This document shows, piece by piece, positions 1-12,240 of a stretch of DNA of 64,000 nt. Source of the DNA: Incurvaria masculella (lineage: Eukaryota > Arthropoda > Insecta > Lepidoptera > Incurvariidae); NCBI GenBank assembly GCA_946894095.1, contig OX335643.1:4327036-4391035 (forward strand). The letters run 5' to 3'. Every line of letters starts with the position of its first letter. Within the stretch, counting starts at the first letter, position 1. The translations under genes were made by a program, and so were the position numbers. The notes below the pieces were generated by a model. It ran no database searches, had not been told where the DNA came from, and saw nothing but the letters and a program-made list of their open reading frames with translations.

Positions 1-59
1 CGAATAACGCGTCGTTTGAGTGTTAGCAGTCAGATTTATTCACTCACTTGCCTTTTAAA

Positions 60-185
60 TCGGTGAGGTACCTTACCATAACCCACCCGTCAGGAGTGAG
101 CGAATTCGTCAGAAACCCCAGGTTGTACTTTGAGAAAAATACCTCGGCGGTGATTCCATGGAGTGCATTCCACAATTTACAATAG
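60..185 (-). mobile_element. LINE C-terminal fragment (LWNALP-type)
   Basis: On the - strand: YCKLWNALHGITAEVFFSKY NLGF, similar to the fragments at 36085 and 59925. Only the tail of an ORF2 is present. Confidence 0.5.
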
Positions 186-651
186 GATCTTGAACCAATA
201 CTCATTTCTGACATCGTTGCGGGTGGAATCATCTAACATTGTTATGACATTCCATGTATGGTATATCCTTTTTGACATGCATATTTGGACAGCTCTAATG
301 AACAAGCTTGTATATTTACATCTTGAATCGAGCCCAAATTTTTCACAACCAGGCGTTCAATTAACGTATAGTAACTTGAGTGATCGAGTTCCATACAATG
401 GCTCGTGCCTTATTCCTCGCTCAAATTGAGAAATCTAAAATAATTAAAATCGGACAACTTTAGGGGTAGGAAACCGTTAGGGCCTGGAAGACGATTTCGC
501 TGATTGTCTTCGCAGTAGGCGTGCAAAATGGTCCTTGCCAATGGATAAAGAAATAATTTCTCAAAATTTTAAAATCTTACGAGCCCCGCTGATTTCACGA
601 CATTCTTAATTGGCAACTGATGATGTTTATTTCTTACAGGTAAATTTCAGG

Positions 652-1500
652 CCACCATATTGCCACGAGCCAATCTGCTCGAGGCACGTCGTTTCACGTG
701 CGTCTCACGGAGATTGTCGGAAGCAGATAGTGTGCCGTGCCCTCTGTCTCCTTAGCGAATGCTGCGGGGTCACGGGACCAAGCGAATATAGATATCGAGA
801 TGACACTGAAGCAGGAAACCTTGTCCCAATGCGGCTTCTCATGATTCCATTTGGCTTTCCATCTGGCTTTCTATTCGACGATTCCACTTTCCCCGTTACG
901 AACACTTCGAGCTCGAGACAGCTATGTAAGTATAACTTTCCGCCGCCTTGCCACGCTGCGCTTTTCTTATGGAATTGGACATGGATGAGTAGTACCACAC
1001 CTGTTGTCGTGCCTTCCCAAAGAATAGTTGCCATGCCAAAACCTTCCCTTATAGCCACCATTTTGCCACAAGACAATCTGCTGCGGGCGCGTCGTTTCAC
1101 GTGCGTCTCACGGAGATTGTTTGAAGCAGATAGTGCGCCGTGCCCTCTGTCTCTTTAGCGAATGCTGCGGGGTCACGGGACCAAGCGAATATAGATATCA
1201 AGGTGACACTGAAGCAGGAAACCTTGTCCCAATGGCGGCTTGTCATGATTCCATTTGGCTTTCCATCTGGCTTTCTATTCGACGATTCCACTTTCCCCAT
1301 TACGAATACTTCGAGCTCGAGACAGTTTAGTATAACATTCCGCCGCCTTGTCACGCCGCCCTTTTTTTATGGAATTGGACATGGATGAGTAGTACCACAC
1401 CTGTTGTCGTGCCTTCCCAAAGAATAGTTGCCATGCCAAAACCTTCCCTTATGTGTCACATTGGTAAATTTCAAGCCACCATTTTGCCACGAACCAATCT
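652..1500. repeat. two-copy tandem repeat of about 0.4 kb with a partial third unit
   Basis: CCACCAT-TTGCCACGA-type units begin at 652, 1055 and 1476 (spacings 403 and 421). The first two full units are over 90% alike by eye. Each contains an inverted SINE 3' fragment (GACATGGATGAGTAGTACC to CCATGCCAAAACCTTCC). The duplication postdates the SINE insertion. Confidence 0.85.
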
Positions 1501-1505
1501 TAAAC

Positions 1506-2055
1506 TTAAGGTGGCCCAACCCGGCGGCACTAACTCATTCGCGGGCACGGCACAAAACCGTGCTGTTGCGCTCTGGGACGTTCTCTGTTTCAAAGAAAAA
1601 GACAGGCTCCGAGATGAGGAAGATGCAACATGTCCACAAAAAAGAAAATGTGCATAGTGTATGATTTGGTAAGATTTACGAAAATTTTAACTACAGAACG
1701 ACTTATAGCTGAAAGTAAACCACGACCGCTGTAGTCAAAAATCTAACAAAAACCAAATAAATTATAAATCTTGAATAAATAAGCTATGTCTGATGACTAA
1801 TCTTTTTAAGATGTTCTTACTTTATCATTGCGTTATCCACCTCCAAAGTTATTGTATAAAACACGCGAAAAATTGGAACTTTCGGACCTTATAACATAGA
1901 AACCAAACACAATTTCACAATGCCAACGGTCATCAGACATCTAGTTCGATCAATTAAAGCTATTTTGAGCAAAATTTGGGATATCTGACAAGAACTATGG
2001 GCGTGATCTTCTATCCCCGTTTGTATGGGGAGTTGAGCGGGTTGGGCCATCTTAA
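1506..2055 (+). mobile_element. TTAA-flanked MITE, TIR GGTGGCCCAACCCG (copy 1)
   Basis: 550 bp with TTAA at both ends and inverted termini GGTGGCCCAACCCG / CGGGTTGGGCCATC. TTAA targets suggest a piggyBac-like source (inference). No coding capacity. Confidence 0.85.
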
Positions 2056-2554
2056 AACTTAAATAACTCAAAAACTATTGATTTTAGACCCCCATTTCAC
2101 TGGTCCAAATTTGTTGCAAATTAGCTATAGAATGAACCCTTAGAATGAATGTATCAAATTACTAAAAACCTTGTAGATATCAAAATGACGCTGAAGCAGG
2201 AAACCGTGTCCTAATGGCGGCTTCTCTTGCTTCCATTTGGCTTCAGATGGAAAGCTAAATGGACGCTTTCTCTTCTTTCTATATCCACGCCACTTCGACA
2301 ATTTTAAAACAATCGATCTACAGTGTTTAATAGGGTCTAAAAATGTATGACAGTTAGGTGCCATGCAAGGACCTTCCACATTGATCTATATCCACATTGA
2401 AAAATCCAATGCAATATATTTAGAGTTTTTAATGGATTCCGAAAATGGATGTCTTGGCCCCGGTTCTTTTGGGAATTCATGTGATACCTTTCATGACAGT
2501 TGGATGCATGCTCCTAAGTCCGCCCACTCTTAATACTGTTGTAGGTTCCTAGCC

Positions 2555-2908
2555 AGAGTGGGCAGTCTGAGTTCTCACCGAAATTGGCGTTTACGGCAAA
2601 CCGATCGACTGGCGTTTTCTCCAAACTCCATACAAGTTTTTACTAGATATTCTGTGGTTTTACATCTTCAAGCTGTCAAAGTCAAACGCGGACTTCCGAT
2701 TTGTATGAAAACGCGGAGTGGACGTAAACGGCAACGTCGACGTATTTACGGCAACGTTGAGTAAGCTGTCAAATCAAGCTCGGACTCGCAAATGTTAGTT
2801 CGCTTAACGCCCGCTGCGCGCGCTCTTCAATTTCTCCATACAATTGAAAACGCCAGTCGATCGGTTTGCCGTAACGCCAATTTAGGTGACAACTTAGACT
2901 ACCGGCTC
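2555..2908 (+). mobile_element. MITE with long imperfect TIRs (GTAGTCTAAGTTGTCACC family), complete copy
   Basis: About 354 bp. Both ends carry an imperfect inverted repeat of about 60 bp containing TTGGCGTTACGGCAAACCGA and CGACTGGCGTTTTC. No transposase. Confidence 0.82.
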
Positions 2909-3345
2909 AGGACCTATAAATTGCATGGCAGCACTGGATGGAAAACGTGAAGAATTGTTATTCTCAGCACAGCAACCTAGTAGTAACGTATCTGTGAACG
3001 TATCCATGTGCCACATGATAAGTTGAGATGGTATCGTGGCATGACATTAATTATGATCGATTTGCAATGACGATCGTAGAAAAGCAATAAAAAAACAATT
3101 CATCCCGGACACTTTGTTTTAATAGACACGTTATTTTTACCTGCGTTATGTATTATCGTCGATAAACCGATAATAGAGTCAAATTCGATATCCGTTGGTC
3201 ATGGGACATACTTTTTCTCACAGCATCAATACGGATATTTATGTACAACAAAATTTCCGGTGAAATCCTCAGGAATTAAAACAGTTTACAACGTCAGAAA
3301 TTACAGTTGGCTGCACAAGGTAAAACATAGGTAAAACAAAATAAA

Positions 3346-3508
3346 AAAAACCGGTCAAGTGCGAGTCGGACTCGCACACGAAGCTTCATGAGATACAGCC
3401 ATGCAGTCATGTGACCGACCGGATGGACGGACTGACGGACGGACGGACTGACAGCGAAGGCTTAGTAATAGGGCTCCGTTTGCACCCTTTGGGTACGAAA
3501 CCCTAAAA
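3346..3508 (+). repeat. GTCGGACTCGC/(GACG)n dispersed repeat, internally deleted
   Basis: Starts AACCGGTCAAGTGCGAGTCG, holds (GACG)n-like sequence, and ends GGCTTAGTAATAGGG and CCTTTGGGTACGAAACCCTA. The middle of the family consensus is missing. Confidence 0.85.
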
Positions 3509-3544
3509 ATATCAAACTGGCCTACATATCAACGCCACAAATAT

Positions 3545-3780
3545 TAACAACTAGCTGAGGTACCTGGCTCCGCTGGGGTCAATGTAGTTTTGGACTGATG
3601 TCGGGCTGAATTATTTTCTGTACGATTTCCCCATACAAACTTTCATCCCCTACTTCACCCCCTTTGAGTTTAATGTTCAGGCAACCTATGTCCTTCTCTT
3701 AGTTCCAGACTATCTCTGTACCCAAAATTCATTAAAATTGGGTCAGCGGCTTAGGCGTGAAAACCCAACAGACGGATGTT
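3545..3780 (-). repeat. diverged inverted copy of the TTATAAATGCGAAAGT repeat
   Basis: Contains CCCCTTTGAGTTTAATGTTC and GGCTTAGGCGTGAAAACCCA in inverted family order, as well as TCGGGCTGAATTATTTTCTG. Confidence 0.6.
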
Positions 3781-4077
3781 TTTGATTTTTTGGAAAAAAA
3801 ACGTTTATACGTTGTGAATATTATACGTAGTGAATACGACTCACGCAAAATAACCCCCTTTCGGGAATGTAGCCTACATTGGTTAAAACCGTGTATAATA
3901 TTATGTGGTGTATACGGCGTGACGCTATCTATGCCGTAATTGCATGAAAGCTACTCCCGGCACCAAGCACCCTCAGCAGCATGTAAAACAACTTTACGTG
4001 ACGTACAACTTATTTTATGACATGTACGATCGATGCCACGGCTACGGCCCACGGAGGTGATCACCTCCATGCTACTG

Positions 4078-4170
4078 CCATGATGAATGCCCAACATTCC
4101 ATATGGGAACAATGTGCCATGCCAGGACGCACGTATATTGGGCATATTTTGCACGGCTACATTGAACCCT
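4078..4170 (-). mobile_element. SINE body fragment
   Basis: Contains GTGCCATGCCAGGACG and TGCACGGCTACATTGAA in the inverted order of the family. A degraded relic next to the complete copy. Confidence 0.6.
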
Positions 4171-4242
4171 ACCAGCTAGTCAGAAACAACCTGCAATTTG
4201 ACGCGAAATCACATCCTTAATCTTCCCTTACACGACATGTGA

Positions 4243-4641
4243 TTGAGCGGCTCGTAGTCTAGTGGCGCGGGAACCGGCCTGGCGTACCAGAGTCCTGGGT
4301 TCAATTCCGACATGCACCACTGTCTTTCTCTTTCCGAGTTCGATAAGTGCATTTCGTCAGGAATGCGAGCTGCTCCATGGTTCGGAATCCATGTAAAACT
4401 GTAGGTCCCCTTCCCCTACTAGGTGGTAGGGTTTAAGCCCGGGTTGACCGTCGCATTGGATGAAAAGATGGTCCGGCAATGAAAAATGTGTCCTTTTTTC
4501 CATCCAGTTCAATGTAGCCGTGCTCATAAAGGGAAGGTCCTGGCATGGCACCTAATTCCTTCGGAAATGTGGTGTATTAGGCTAATATCATAACGGTAGT
4601 TGTGTGGTATTAGCCATCCATGTCAGGTCGCATAAAAAAAA
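4243..4641 (+). mobile_element. tRNA-headed SINE, near full length
   Basis: About 400 bp. The head has an A-box-like TAGTCTAGTGGCG and a B-box GGTTCAATTCC, then a conserved body (CTAGTAGGTGGTAGGGTTTA, AGGTCCTGGCATGGCACCTA) and a tail ending in ATAAAAAAAA. It is the reference copy for the family in this window. Confidence 0.88.
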
Positions 4642-4644
4642 ATC

Positions 4645-7150
4645 ATCGGAAGAAATGCAGTGGATCCCTTGCATTATATTTAAGGACCGGAACCAACACA
4701 GCACTCTCAGCACAGCGACCTCGTAGTAATGTTATCGTGGCCTGACATTCTTAGATTATTTTAACTGTTATTGTAGTGACAATCGATCGTGTCATCGAGT
4801 CATAACGAGTCATCGCATTCAAAATTTTGCGGCTACCATCGACTTACCATAGATTACCGATACCGAAGACATAGACTATGTCGATGGCGGCTACGGATAA
4901 AAATTAAATGCGGTTTCCTATCTTTTGTCCGCAGTAACGGTAACCGCAAACTTATGTACCTATGCGATGACTCGTTAGCAGCGACACCGACGCTGGCAGC
5001 GACAGTCGCTGTTCGGCAATAAGGCCGCTGGTCTGACTTTGAAATAGTACCTAATAGCACATTTTATGTGATAAAATAACTAGAAATTCCGTTTTCCTTT
5101 ACTTGTGCTGTGAGGCCCTTAGATTCCTTTTTTATCTAAGGTGAGACCTTGCTTCTTGCCAAATATAGGTACCTATTTCTAAGCATCATTAATAACATGG
5201 TGGACGAAACGTCGAACTAAAAAAATCAGTTTTTAGTATTTCCCACCCTTAGGAGTGGTATTCTTTCATAAATTTCATCAAAATACCACCCCTAAGACAT
5301 ACCCTACTGATGAGAAAAAGAATTATTCACATCGGTTGACAATTTGCGGAAATACCTGTCGAGTACCTATCATACACACAAAAAAACATATAGATAGAGA
5401 ATCTCCTCCTTTTTTAATTCGGTTGATAAGGAAACTTAACCTATCCGTAAACATAAATAAAATATCTTAATATACTTATATTAACAGCATTTTTAAAAAA
5501 AAATGTAAATTTGTTTGATGTTCGGGTCAATACTGGACCTAATATTTTATCGAATAGCGATCCAAGACACTTAAAATCTTTAAGAATTAATATGCAAATA
5601 CATTTACATCGAATACCTACATTGAATCCTCGTCAACGATTTTAATATTTATGAACGGACCGCTCCCCGATTTATAACGCCCTAAGTATATAATTTGACC
5701 TCTTGATTAGCTATGCCTATATTTTCTAGATCACTGCTATAACTCATCCATGAATAATTATTTATCAATTAGGCTTGCTTCTTACCTTCTTTTTGATCAC
5801 GACTATCCCAAAATATTTTTAAAAGGTACGTGATTAAGCAGATTATTGCTAAAAGAGCAATACTGCCAAACATTAACAGTCACTTGGCAGCAATTAGAAT
5901 CCACATCACAGCACATGCACCGCGAACTGCCCTAGAATCCGCAATCACAACAAATCAAAACGCGTTTTCCCGCCAAGTTTGACAGGCGACCGCCACGCGC
6001 GCGCCGGTGACACGGAATTATGCGCGGGCAATGTGTTTCAGTTACGGAATTCCGAATTAATTTAAATGATAGCATTTCAGCGCTGTATCGTGTCCGAATT
6101 GGACCGTGAAGGGATACTGAATTGCTTCAGCGAGGCTTGAAGCGCTGAGTGGCTGACTCGCGATATCGCCCGATTCCTGCGATAGCCGCTCGAACTATGA
6201 CATGATCGTTATGTGTGTCCGCGCTCGTTTGAAGATGGCCTCCTCAATATTCCGTGGTGTAAGGAAAACATTCTATTATTACATCTATTATTTATTATAT
6301 GGAATATTGGTATTCTCGATGTCGACCTGACGCATGACCTGCAGGCCTCTTCTAGAATTCCATGCTTTGGAATCAGAGAAAATTAAATTATTAAATTCTT
6401 CACCTCAATGTCTGCAGCCCATTACGACTTTGAAACTAAAGACGCTTGCTGTCGCGGAGCGGACACCCTCGTACCGCTTTTCTGGAATTCGGGAAGACAG
6501 ATATTCTGCAGCTAACCACATGCCCCCGCGAATCCAACCTCAAATGTTGGGGACCGAAGGCCGAAGCCGACGATGTATTGGAAGTAATGTCTTTGGCATT
6601 CGGAACACTGAATCATCTAAAGATCCAAGAACTGTCTTTGAATCTCAGCATTATTCTGTGCCATCGTGTGTTACAATCACTAACTATTGTTGTTATCTAA
6701 TCAGTTAAATTCGGCAACACAACGGTTATCATCCGATTTACACGCTGCGAGTGGTCGCGAGTCGCGACACACCGACCACGACAATATGTTGACAGCACGA
6801 TACGTCCACGGCAACGAGTCATGCTGTCAACATGTCGGTCTCACCATTTTGTAGGTATCTCTTATTGATATCTTCGTAAGGTCGCCTTTTTTAATGTGGT
6901 TGCCACAGATCCTATCGCGTGGCTGGCAAGCTTGTCTTGACTTCCGATAACTTACTGCAATCAGTGTGCTGTTCCGCGTGGTAAACGTGGCGTGTAGAGG
7001 TGAAGTTGATTAGGTTGATGGGACGTGGTAGGTATTACGTGTTCTTTAAAAATGAGCAGATATTTTCAGAAAAAAAAATAAGAAATTGGTATACTTATCA
7101 CATGCACACAATGCAATCCGAAGGTCTCACTTTCTTCCTGTTTTAAATCC
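4645..7150. other. intergenic stretch without a recognised gene
   Basis: AT-rich single-copy-looking DNA. Short frames at 6334-6708 were examined and do not match anything I know. TCAGCACAGCRACCT-x-GTAGTAA at 4705 also occurs near 2968, so part is an unrecognised repeat. Confidence 0.4.
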
Positions 7151-7319
7151 ATGCATTTTTCTATGTAACTTGACATGGATGGGTAATACCACACCCACCA
7201 ACGAACGAGTGGAGTATAAGTACACAGGTACCTGTGTACTTGTATATGTACTTATAATTTAAAGAGCGAACTGTGGGCAATTATTTACCAACATTATTTA
7301 CCACCAAACGATTTTTTTT

Positions 7320-7512
7320 ATTTTGAATGGAGAATGCCCATTCCAGTATGGGCTAGAAAAGCGCTAGAAATTTTCATGTACAGACATGAAACCAATTTTA
7401 TTTTATTCCTCGGATCATAAAAGTAACAATCTGTAAATTTTACTTTTTCCTATAATGGGGATAAGTCAGCAAACACGGCTAAAGATGAACTTTGAGGTTA
7501 TTTTTGCTCAGA
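7320..7512 (+). repeat. degenerate repeat, left member of an inverted pair
   Basis: GAATGGAGAATGCCCATT, CTATAATGGGGATAAGTCAG and GATGAACTTTGAGGTTATTT reappear inverted at 9527-9705. Confidence 0.75.
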
Positions 7513-7617
7513 ACAGCGCGCGCGCTCATGGATTGTGTTTTGCCTACATTGTACCTACTTACTTACATACAATCTTTGGTTGATATTTATTTGCTACGCC
7601 ACTTTTATGAGTCACAG

Positions 7618-8185
7618 GCTGAGATAAATAGTCGTAACAGAAACTAGAACTAACGAAAAGTAGTACTTTGTGACGTCTATTGGCATTACTTTGAGATTCC
7701 GTCCATACAAAATGTGTCAAAGTGACGTCACAAAGTACTACTTTTCGTTAGTCTTAGTTTCTGTTACGACTATTTATTTCAGCCACAGTCTGAGATAAAT
7801 AGTCGTAACCGAAACTAAGCCCCGGTTGCACGAAGGGACGACCGAGTTAATCTATGATCGAACACGTCACTTTTAGTGATCCGTATAGAGCTCCATCCGT
7901 ACTGTTCACACAAAGTGGCGTCTTTGATCATACTTTGACGTTGATTTTGATTTTTTTTCCTTTCGTGCATTCGGCCCTAAGACTAACGAAAAGTATTACT
8001 TAGTGACGTCACGACACCGTTTTTATGGACGAAATCTCTAAGGCTAAGGCTGAGATAAATAGTCGTACCGGAAACTAATGCTAACGCAAAGTAGTACTTT
8101 GTGACGTCAATTGGCATTGCTTTGCGATTTCGTCCATACAAAATGTGTCATTTTTCTATTACGACTATTTATCTCAAACACAGAG
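7618..8185. mobile_element. cluster of three palindromic MITEs (GAGATAAATAGTCGTAAC termini)
   Basis: First unit 7618-7788 is an almost perfect palindrome: GAGATAAATAGTCGTAAC and ACGAAAAGTAGTACTTTGTG on the left, their reverse complements on the right. The second unit carries another MITE at 7816-7980. The third runs from about 8046 to 8183. ORFs are absent. Confidence 0.85.
7816..7980 (+). mobile_element. Harbinger-like MITE nested in a palindromic MITE (TAA target)
   Basis: About 165 bp, ends GCCCCGGTTGCACGAAGG and CCTTTCGTGCATTCGGCCC. TAA flanks both sides. Removing it restores GAAACTAAGACTAACG, present intact in the neighbouring palindromic unit. A 3-bp TAA target fits PIF/Harbinger (inference). 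Confidence 0.87.
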
Positions 8186-8295
8186 TTCATAATATTTGAC
8201 GCCAGTCCAAAGTGGGGTGCTAACCGCAACGCCATCTCTAGTTACTTATAGGTACCAACTTATTTTTTGTTTGTTTTACAAATAAACAGACTTCT

Positions 8296-9003
8296 GAGCC
8301 GGTAGTCTAAGTTGTCACCTATATTGGCGTTACGGCAAACCGATCGACGGGCGTTTTCAAATGTATGGAGAAATTGAAGAGCGCGCGCAGCGGGCGTTAA
8401 GCGAACTAACATTTGCGAGTCAGAGCCGGTAGTCTAAGTTGTCACCTAAATTGGCGTTACGGCAAACCGATCGAATGGCGTTTTCAAATGTATGGAGAAA
8501 TTGAAGAGCGCGCGCAGCGGGCGTTAAGCGAACTAACATTTGCGAGTCCGAGCTTGATTTGACAGCTTACTCAACGTTGCCGTAAATACGTCGACGTTGC
8601 CGTTTACGTCCACTCCGCGTTTTCATACAAATCGGAAGTCCGCGTTTGACTTTGACAGCTTGAAGAAGTAAAACCACAGAATATCTAGTAAAAACTTGTA
8701 TGGAGTTTGGATAAAACGCCAGTCGATCGGTTTGCCGTAAACGCCAATTTCGGTGAGAACTCAGACTGCCCACTCAGAGCTTGATTTGACAGCTTACTCA
8801 ACGTTGCCGTAAATACGTCGACGTTGCCGTTTACGTCCACTCCGCGTTTTCATACAAATCGAAAGTCCGCGTTTGACTTTGACAGCTTGAAGAAGTAAAA
8901 CCACAGAATATCTAGTAAAAACTTGTATGGAGTTTGGAGAAAACGCCAGTCGACCGGTTTGCCGTAAACGTCAATTTAGGTGAGAACTCAGACTGACCAA
9001 TCT
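8296..9003 (-). mobile_element. same MITE family with both ends tandemly duplicated
   Basis: The left end unit (GAGCCGGTAGTCTAAG to TTGCGAGTC) occurs twice at a spacing of 127 bp. The right unit (AGCTTGATTTGACAGC to the terminal TGAGAACTCAGACTG) occurs twice at a spacing of 227 bp. The result is a two-headed, two-tailed composite. Confidence 0.85.
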
Positions 9004-9119
9004 GGACTGGTCATACCGAGCCTCGAATACACGACATGCACAGGAATAAATAACTTATATTAATTTTCAATAGCTGAGCCCACACAGCAAGGAATCTTCC
9101 CCATTTTAAATAATTATTA

Positions 9120-9146
9120 ACAGATTCAGATTCAGATTCAGATATT
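9120..9146 (+). repeat. (AGATTC)n microsatellite
   Basis: Four CAGATT units followed by CAGATATTTATTCATCACAA, a common lepidopteran repeat end. Confidence 0.7.
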
Positions 9147-9526
9147 TATTCATCACAAAGACATAAAATCTCTACTCTACTAGTCTACTAACTTTAGTAG
9201 ATCATTAAATTGTACCTATTTATAAATCATACCACTCTAAGACGACCTGCAGATAATATAATACCATACAAACCTATGAGAACCCCTGTCTAAAAGGCAC
9301 CACTATCGATTTATTCTGTTTCCTTACCCTCAGTACAGTTCACATATGGCTGGAGTACTTGCTATAGCAATAATAGTACCAACTATCTTTTCCCTGATAC
9401 TGTTTAAGTAAATTCTTAAGTGCCTATCCATACCTTATGTAATGAGGCACTGTAAGTAACCATTGTGACAGCAACACTCATTAAAGTTGTCTAGCAAATA
9501 AATATCCACCACCGATGGTACTTACA

Positions 9527-9705
9527 ATGTGGGAAATAACCTCAAAGTTCATCCTTAGCAGTGTTTACTGACTTATCCCCATTATAGAAAAAACTGAAAG
9601 TCACACATTTTTACTTTTATGATGCGAGTAATAAAAGCAAAGTGGATTCATTGGTGTATATGTTAACTGCTAGCGCTTTTGTAATGGGCATTCTCCTTTA
9701 GATCC
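9527..9705 (-). repeat. degenerate repeat, right member of an inverted pair
   Basis: AAATAACCTCAAAGTTCATC, CTGACTTATCCCCATTATAG and AATGGGCATTCTCCTTTA are the inverse of the left member. Confidence 0.75.
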
Positions 9706-11680
9706 ATCATAAAACTGAGATCCCATACCCACTGCCTCCTTATACTTATGCGTTATAAAGAATGTGGCAGGAATTTATTTCAGCCTGTAAGTCCTGACAA
9801 CTAGTTCCCGTGAGGTATCTTGGGCTAATGTCCTTCTAGGGCATTGGGTAATGGCATGTCCAGTTACCAGCTGCTGAATGCTCTTGAGCAATACCACCAT
9901 CATCGCACAACTACGTGAAGCCATCTAAATCTCAGGCGCTTTTACGAGAAAGGAAAAAGTATGACAAAAACCGTCGTTGAGTCGTTTGATATTCTCTATT
10001 CTCACACATTTTCAAATTTCCATGAGCAATTTAATGTTAACTGCACCTAACCCCCTGAAGCTCTAAACTAAAAAAAATTCATAAAAAAGCATGTAGCTCC
10101 GTCTGTTCTACAAGCACTATAATGGACATTGCTCTGCTTTCATCCCTTATTCCTCCCCATCCAACCTATATCCGGAGCACCCTCCGCTATTACGCTTTTG
10201 AGAACGAACCGTCTCTCAAACTCATTACTCTGCCGCACCGCCAGGATATGCAACTGTCTACCGGCGGGTGTATTTCCTCAAAACTATTACCAGGAAGTCT
10301 TAAAACCTTAAATTCAAAATGTAAACAAGCTTGATAGCTCAGCGATAGTCCACAAATCCGCTGGTATGGTGCCTCACTGAGCGTCGTTTCGCGATGCGAG
10401 CTAGATTTGGTTTTTCTGAGTACCTTTGGTCTCTCAGCACAGACAACCATACCGGTTTTTTCATTAAAAAAATATCTAATGCCGATGTCCACTCTTACCT
10501 ACCTTGCATCGTACTCTACATACAAGAAAGTTTTGTCTACATACGTAGATCTTATAAGTTCTACATTATTTAAAGATAAGCATGAAAAATCCCCCTATGG
10601 TACGCATGGCATTTTCTGTTCTCTTCTGTAAGCGTCGAATTACCGCTGAGCTATCGCAAGTCACCATATATCGCAGTGCTCTACATCCTGGACTAGACCT
10701 AGACTCTACGTTGAACCCGAGTTATGGAAAGAGTCTATGGTATGCCGAGTGGTATGCCACATAGCCGTGGTTCGTATTTCGCGTGCAACTATAAGGTGAT
10801 AGATTTAATCCCGCCTGGATGGCTACCATCACATTCAACGAACGATGGTATTGGAAAATAGTCCAATACCGCTTCGACCATCGTTCGACCAACATTAACC
10901 CTTGTCATGTTCACCTTCCTTGTAACATGTGCTGCTGACTCCGACGTCACCTGAAGATCTCGGCCGACGAAAATGATAAAAAAATCCCATCCAATCCATA
11001 AAAACCCCTACAAATGACGTTCTAACGCATAGCCTTAGAAGGTCTCTATATTACCACAAATTGATATTCAATGCGTTTATTCAGTATAGCACCTGAACTT
11101 CAAGAAGACGATGCATGGACGTCCAGGCACAATGCTGCTACGACTTGCAAAAGATGACAAATAGACGTCTGCTGCTGCCATTGGAAGTCCAGAAGACGAA
11201 ACAATAACATCTACTGCTTCCGTATACTGGACGTCCGGAAGTCTATGGGAGTTAGGTATCGATGGAGTTAGGTGAATGTAAATGATCCAGAACAATTTGA
11301 ATGCCACCTAAAGACGGTTGCACCGATCGCTGAGACATTGACGCAAGCCGATGCGGTCGGAGGTCAGGCTGCAATGTCACAGAGCCGCTCGCGGGCCGAT
11401 CGTCTTATCGGGAGAGTGTCTGACGTACCTCAATGTCAACGGGGTCGCTAGCGGTCGAGTTAGGACTTAGCAGGACATACCGTATTTCAGGCAGTTAGTT
11501 TACATACATTTTATTTCTTTCTAGCTGAGGTTCCTCAGTTTACATAGGTACATTTTTTTTCTTTCTAGCTGAGGTTCCCCGCTTCCGTCGTCGGGTCAAT
11601 TTGGTCTTTGACAATGACCTGGGATCAGATAAAACGCGCCCAATCCACCTATTCTCACCTCCCGCCCGCCGAACCTACTT
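9706..11680. other. intergenic stretch without a recognised gene
   Basis: Several short open frames (for example 10190-10492, - strand) lack recognisable domains or splice structure. 11100-11250 has recurring GACGTCC-type words but no clear array. Confidence 0.4.
10825..10880. repeat. short perfect-stem hairpin
   Basis: CGAACGATGG and TATTGGA on the left pair with TCCAATA and CCATCGTTCG on the right across a short loop. It shares GACCATCGTTCG with the SINE body. Function unknown. Confidence 0.5.
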
Positions 11681-11682
11681 CG

Positions 11683-11999
11683 TTTTTAGGGTTCCGCACC
11701 CAAAGGTTGAAAACGGAACCCTATTACTAAGCCTCCGCTGTCCGTCCGTCCGTCGGTCCGTCCGTCCGTCCGTCCGTCTGTCCGTCTGTCACAGGGCTGT
11801 ATCTCATGACCCGTAATAGGCAGGCAGCTGTAATTTTCACAAAATATGTATTTATTTTGCCGCTATAACAACAAATAGGTAACATTAAAAAATAATAAAA
11901 AATAAAGGGGGCCCCATACAAAAAACGTGATTTTTTCATGTTATATCTTGAACGGTGGTACGGAACCCTTCGTGTGGGAGTCCAACTCGCACTTGTTTT
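11683..11999 (-). repeat. GTCGGACTCGC/(GACG)n dispersed repeat
   Basis: Inverted full-length copy: TTTTTAGGGTTCCGCACCCA, a run of TCCG units, TTTTGCCGCTATAACAACAA and a diverged TCGCACTTG end. Confidence 0.87.
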
Positions 12000-12240
12000 G
12001 CCGTTGCATTCTAGCGTTCTATCGTTCTATCGTTTTTTTTTTCTTTTTGTTCGGAACCAACGGGTCCCGGCATGATAAAGCTATTCAAGCCCATTGGGCT
12101 ATTCAATAATTCAAAATGTAAATCAAATTCGACTGGTAGATTTCCAGAGCTTAGCGCGGTCGAACAAAAAAACAACAAACAAACTCTTCAGCTTTATTAT
12201 ACTATTTTTATTAGAATAGATTATGAACATAATCTAACAT

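Noticed and set aside
705..1354. Frames of 131 and 85 residues on the - strand and 182 on the +
   Set aside because: They lie in the tandem repeat unit and repeat with it; no protein family recognised.
4243..4310. Possible tRNA gene
   Set aside because: A and B boxes are present but belong to a SINE head; the same sequence heads other copies and no cloverleaf is complete.
6334..6708. 124-residue and 84-residue frames upstream of swm
   Set aside because: Two overlapping + strand frames, neither with recognisable domains or splice context; likely chance.
10190..10492. 100-residue - strand frame
   Set aside because: No family resemblance that I can defend and no neighbouring coding signal.
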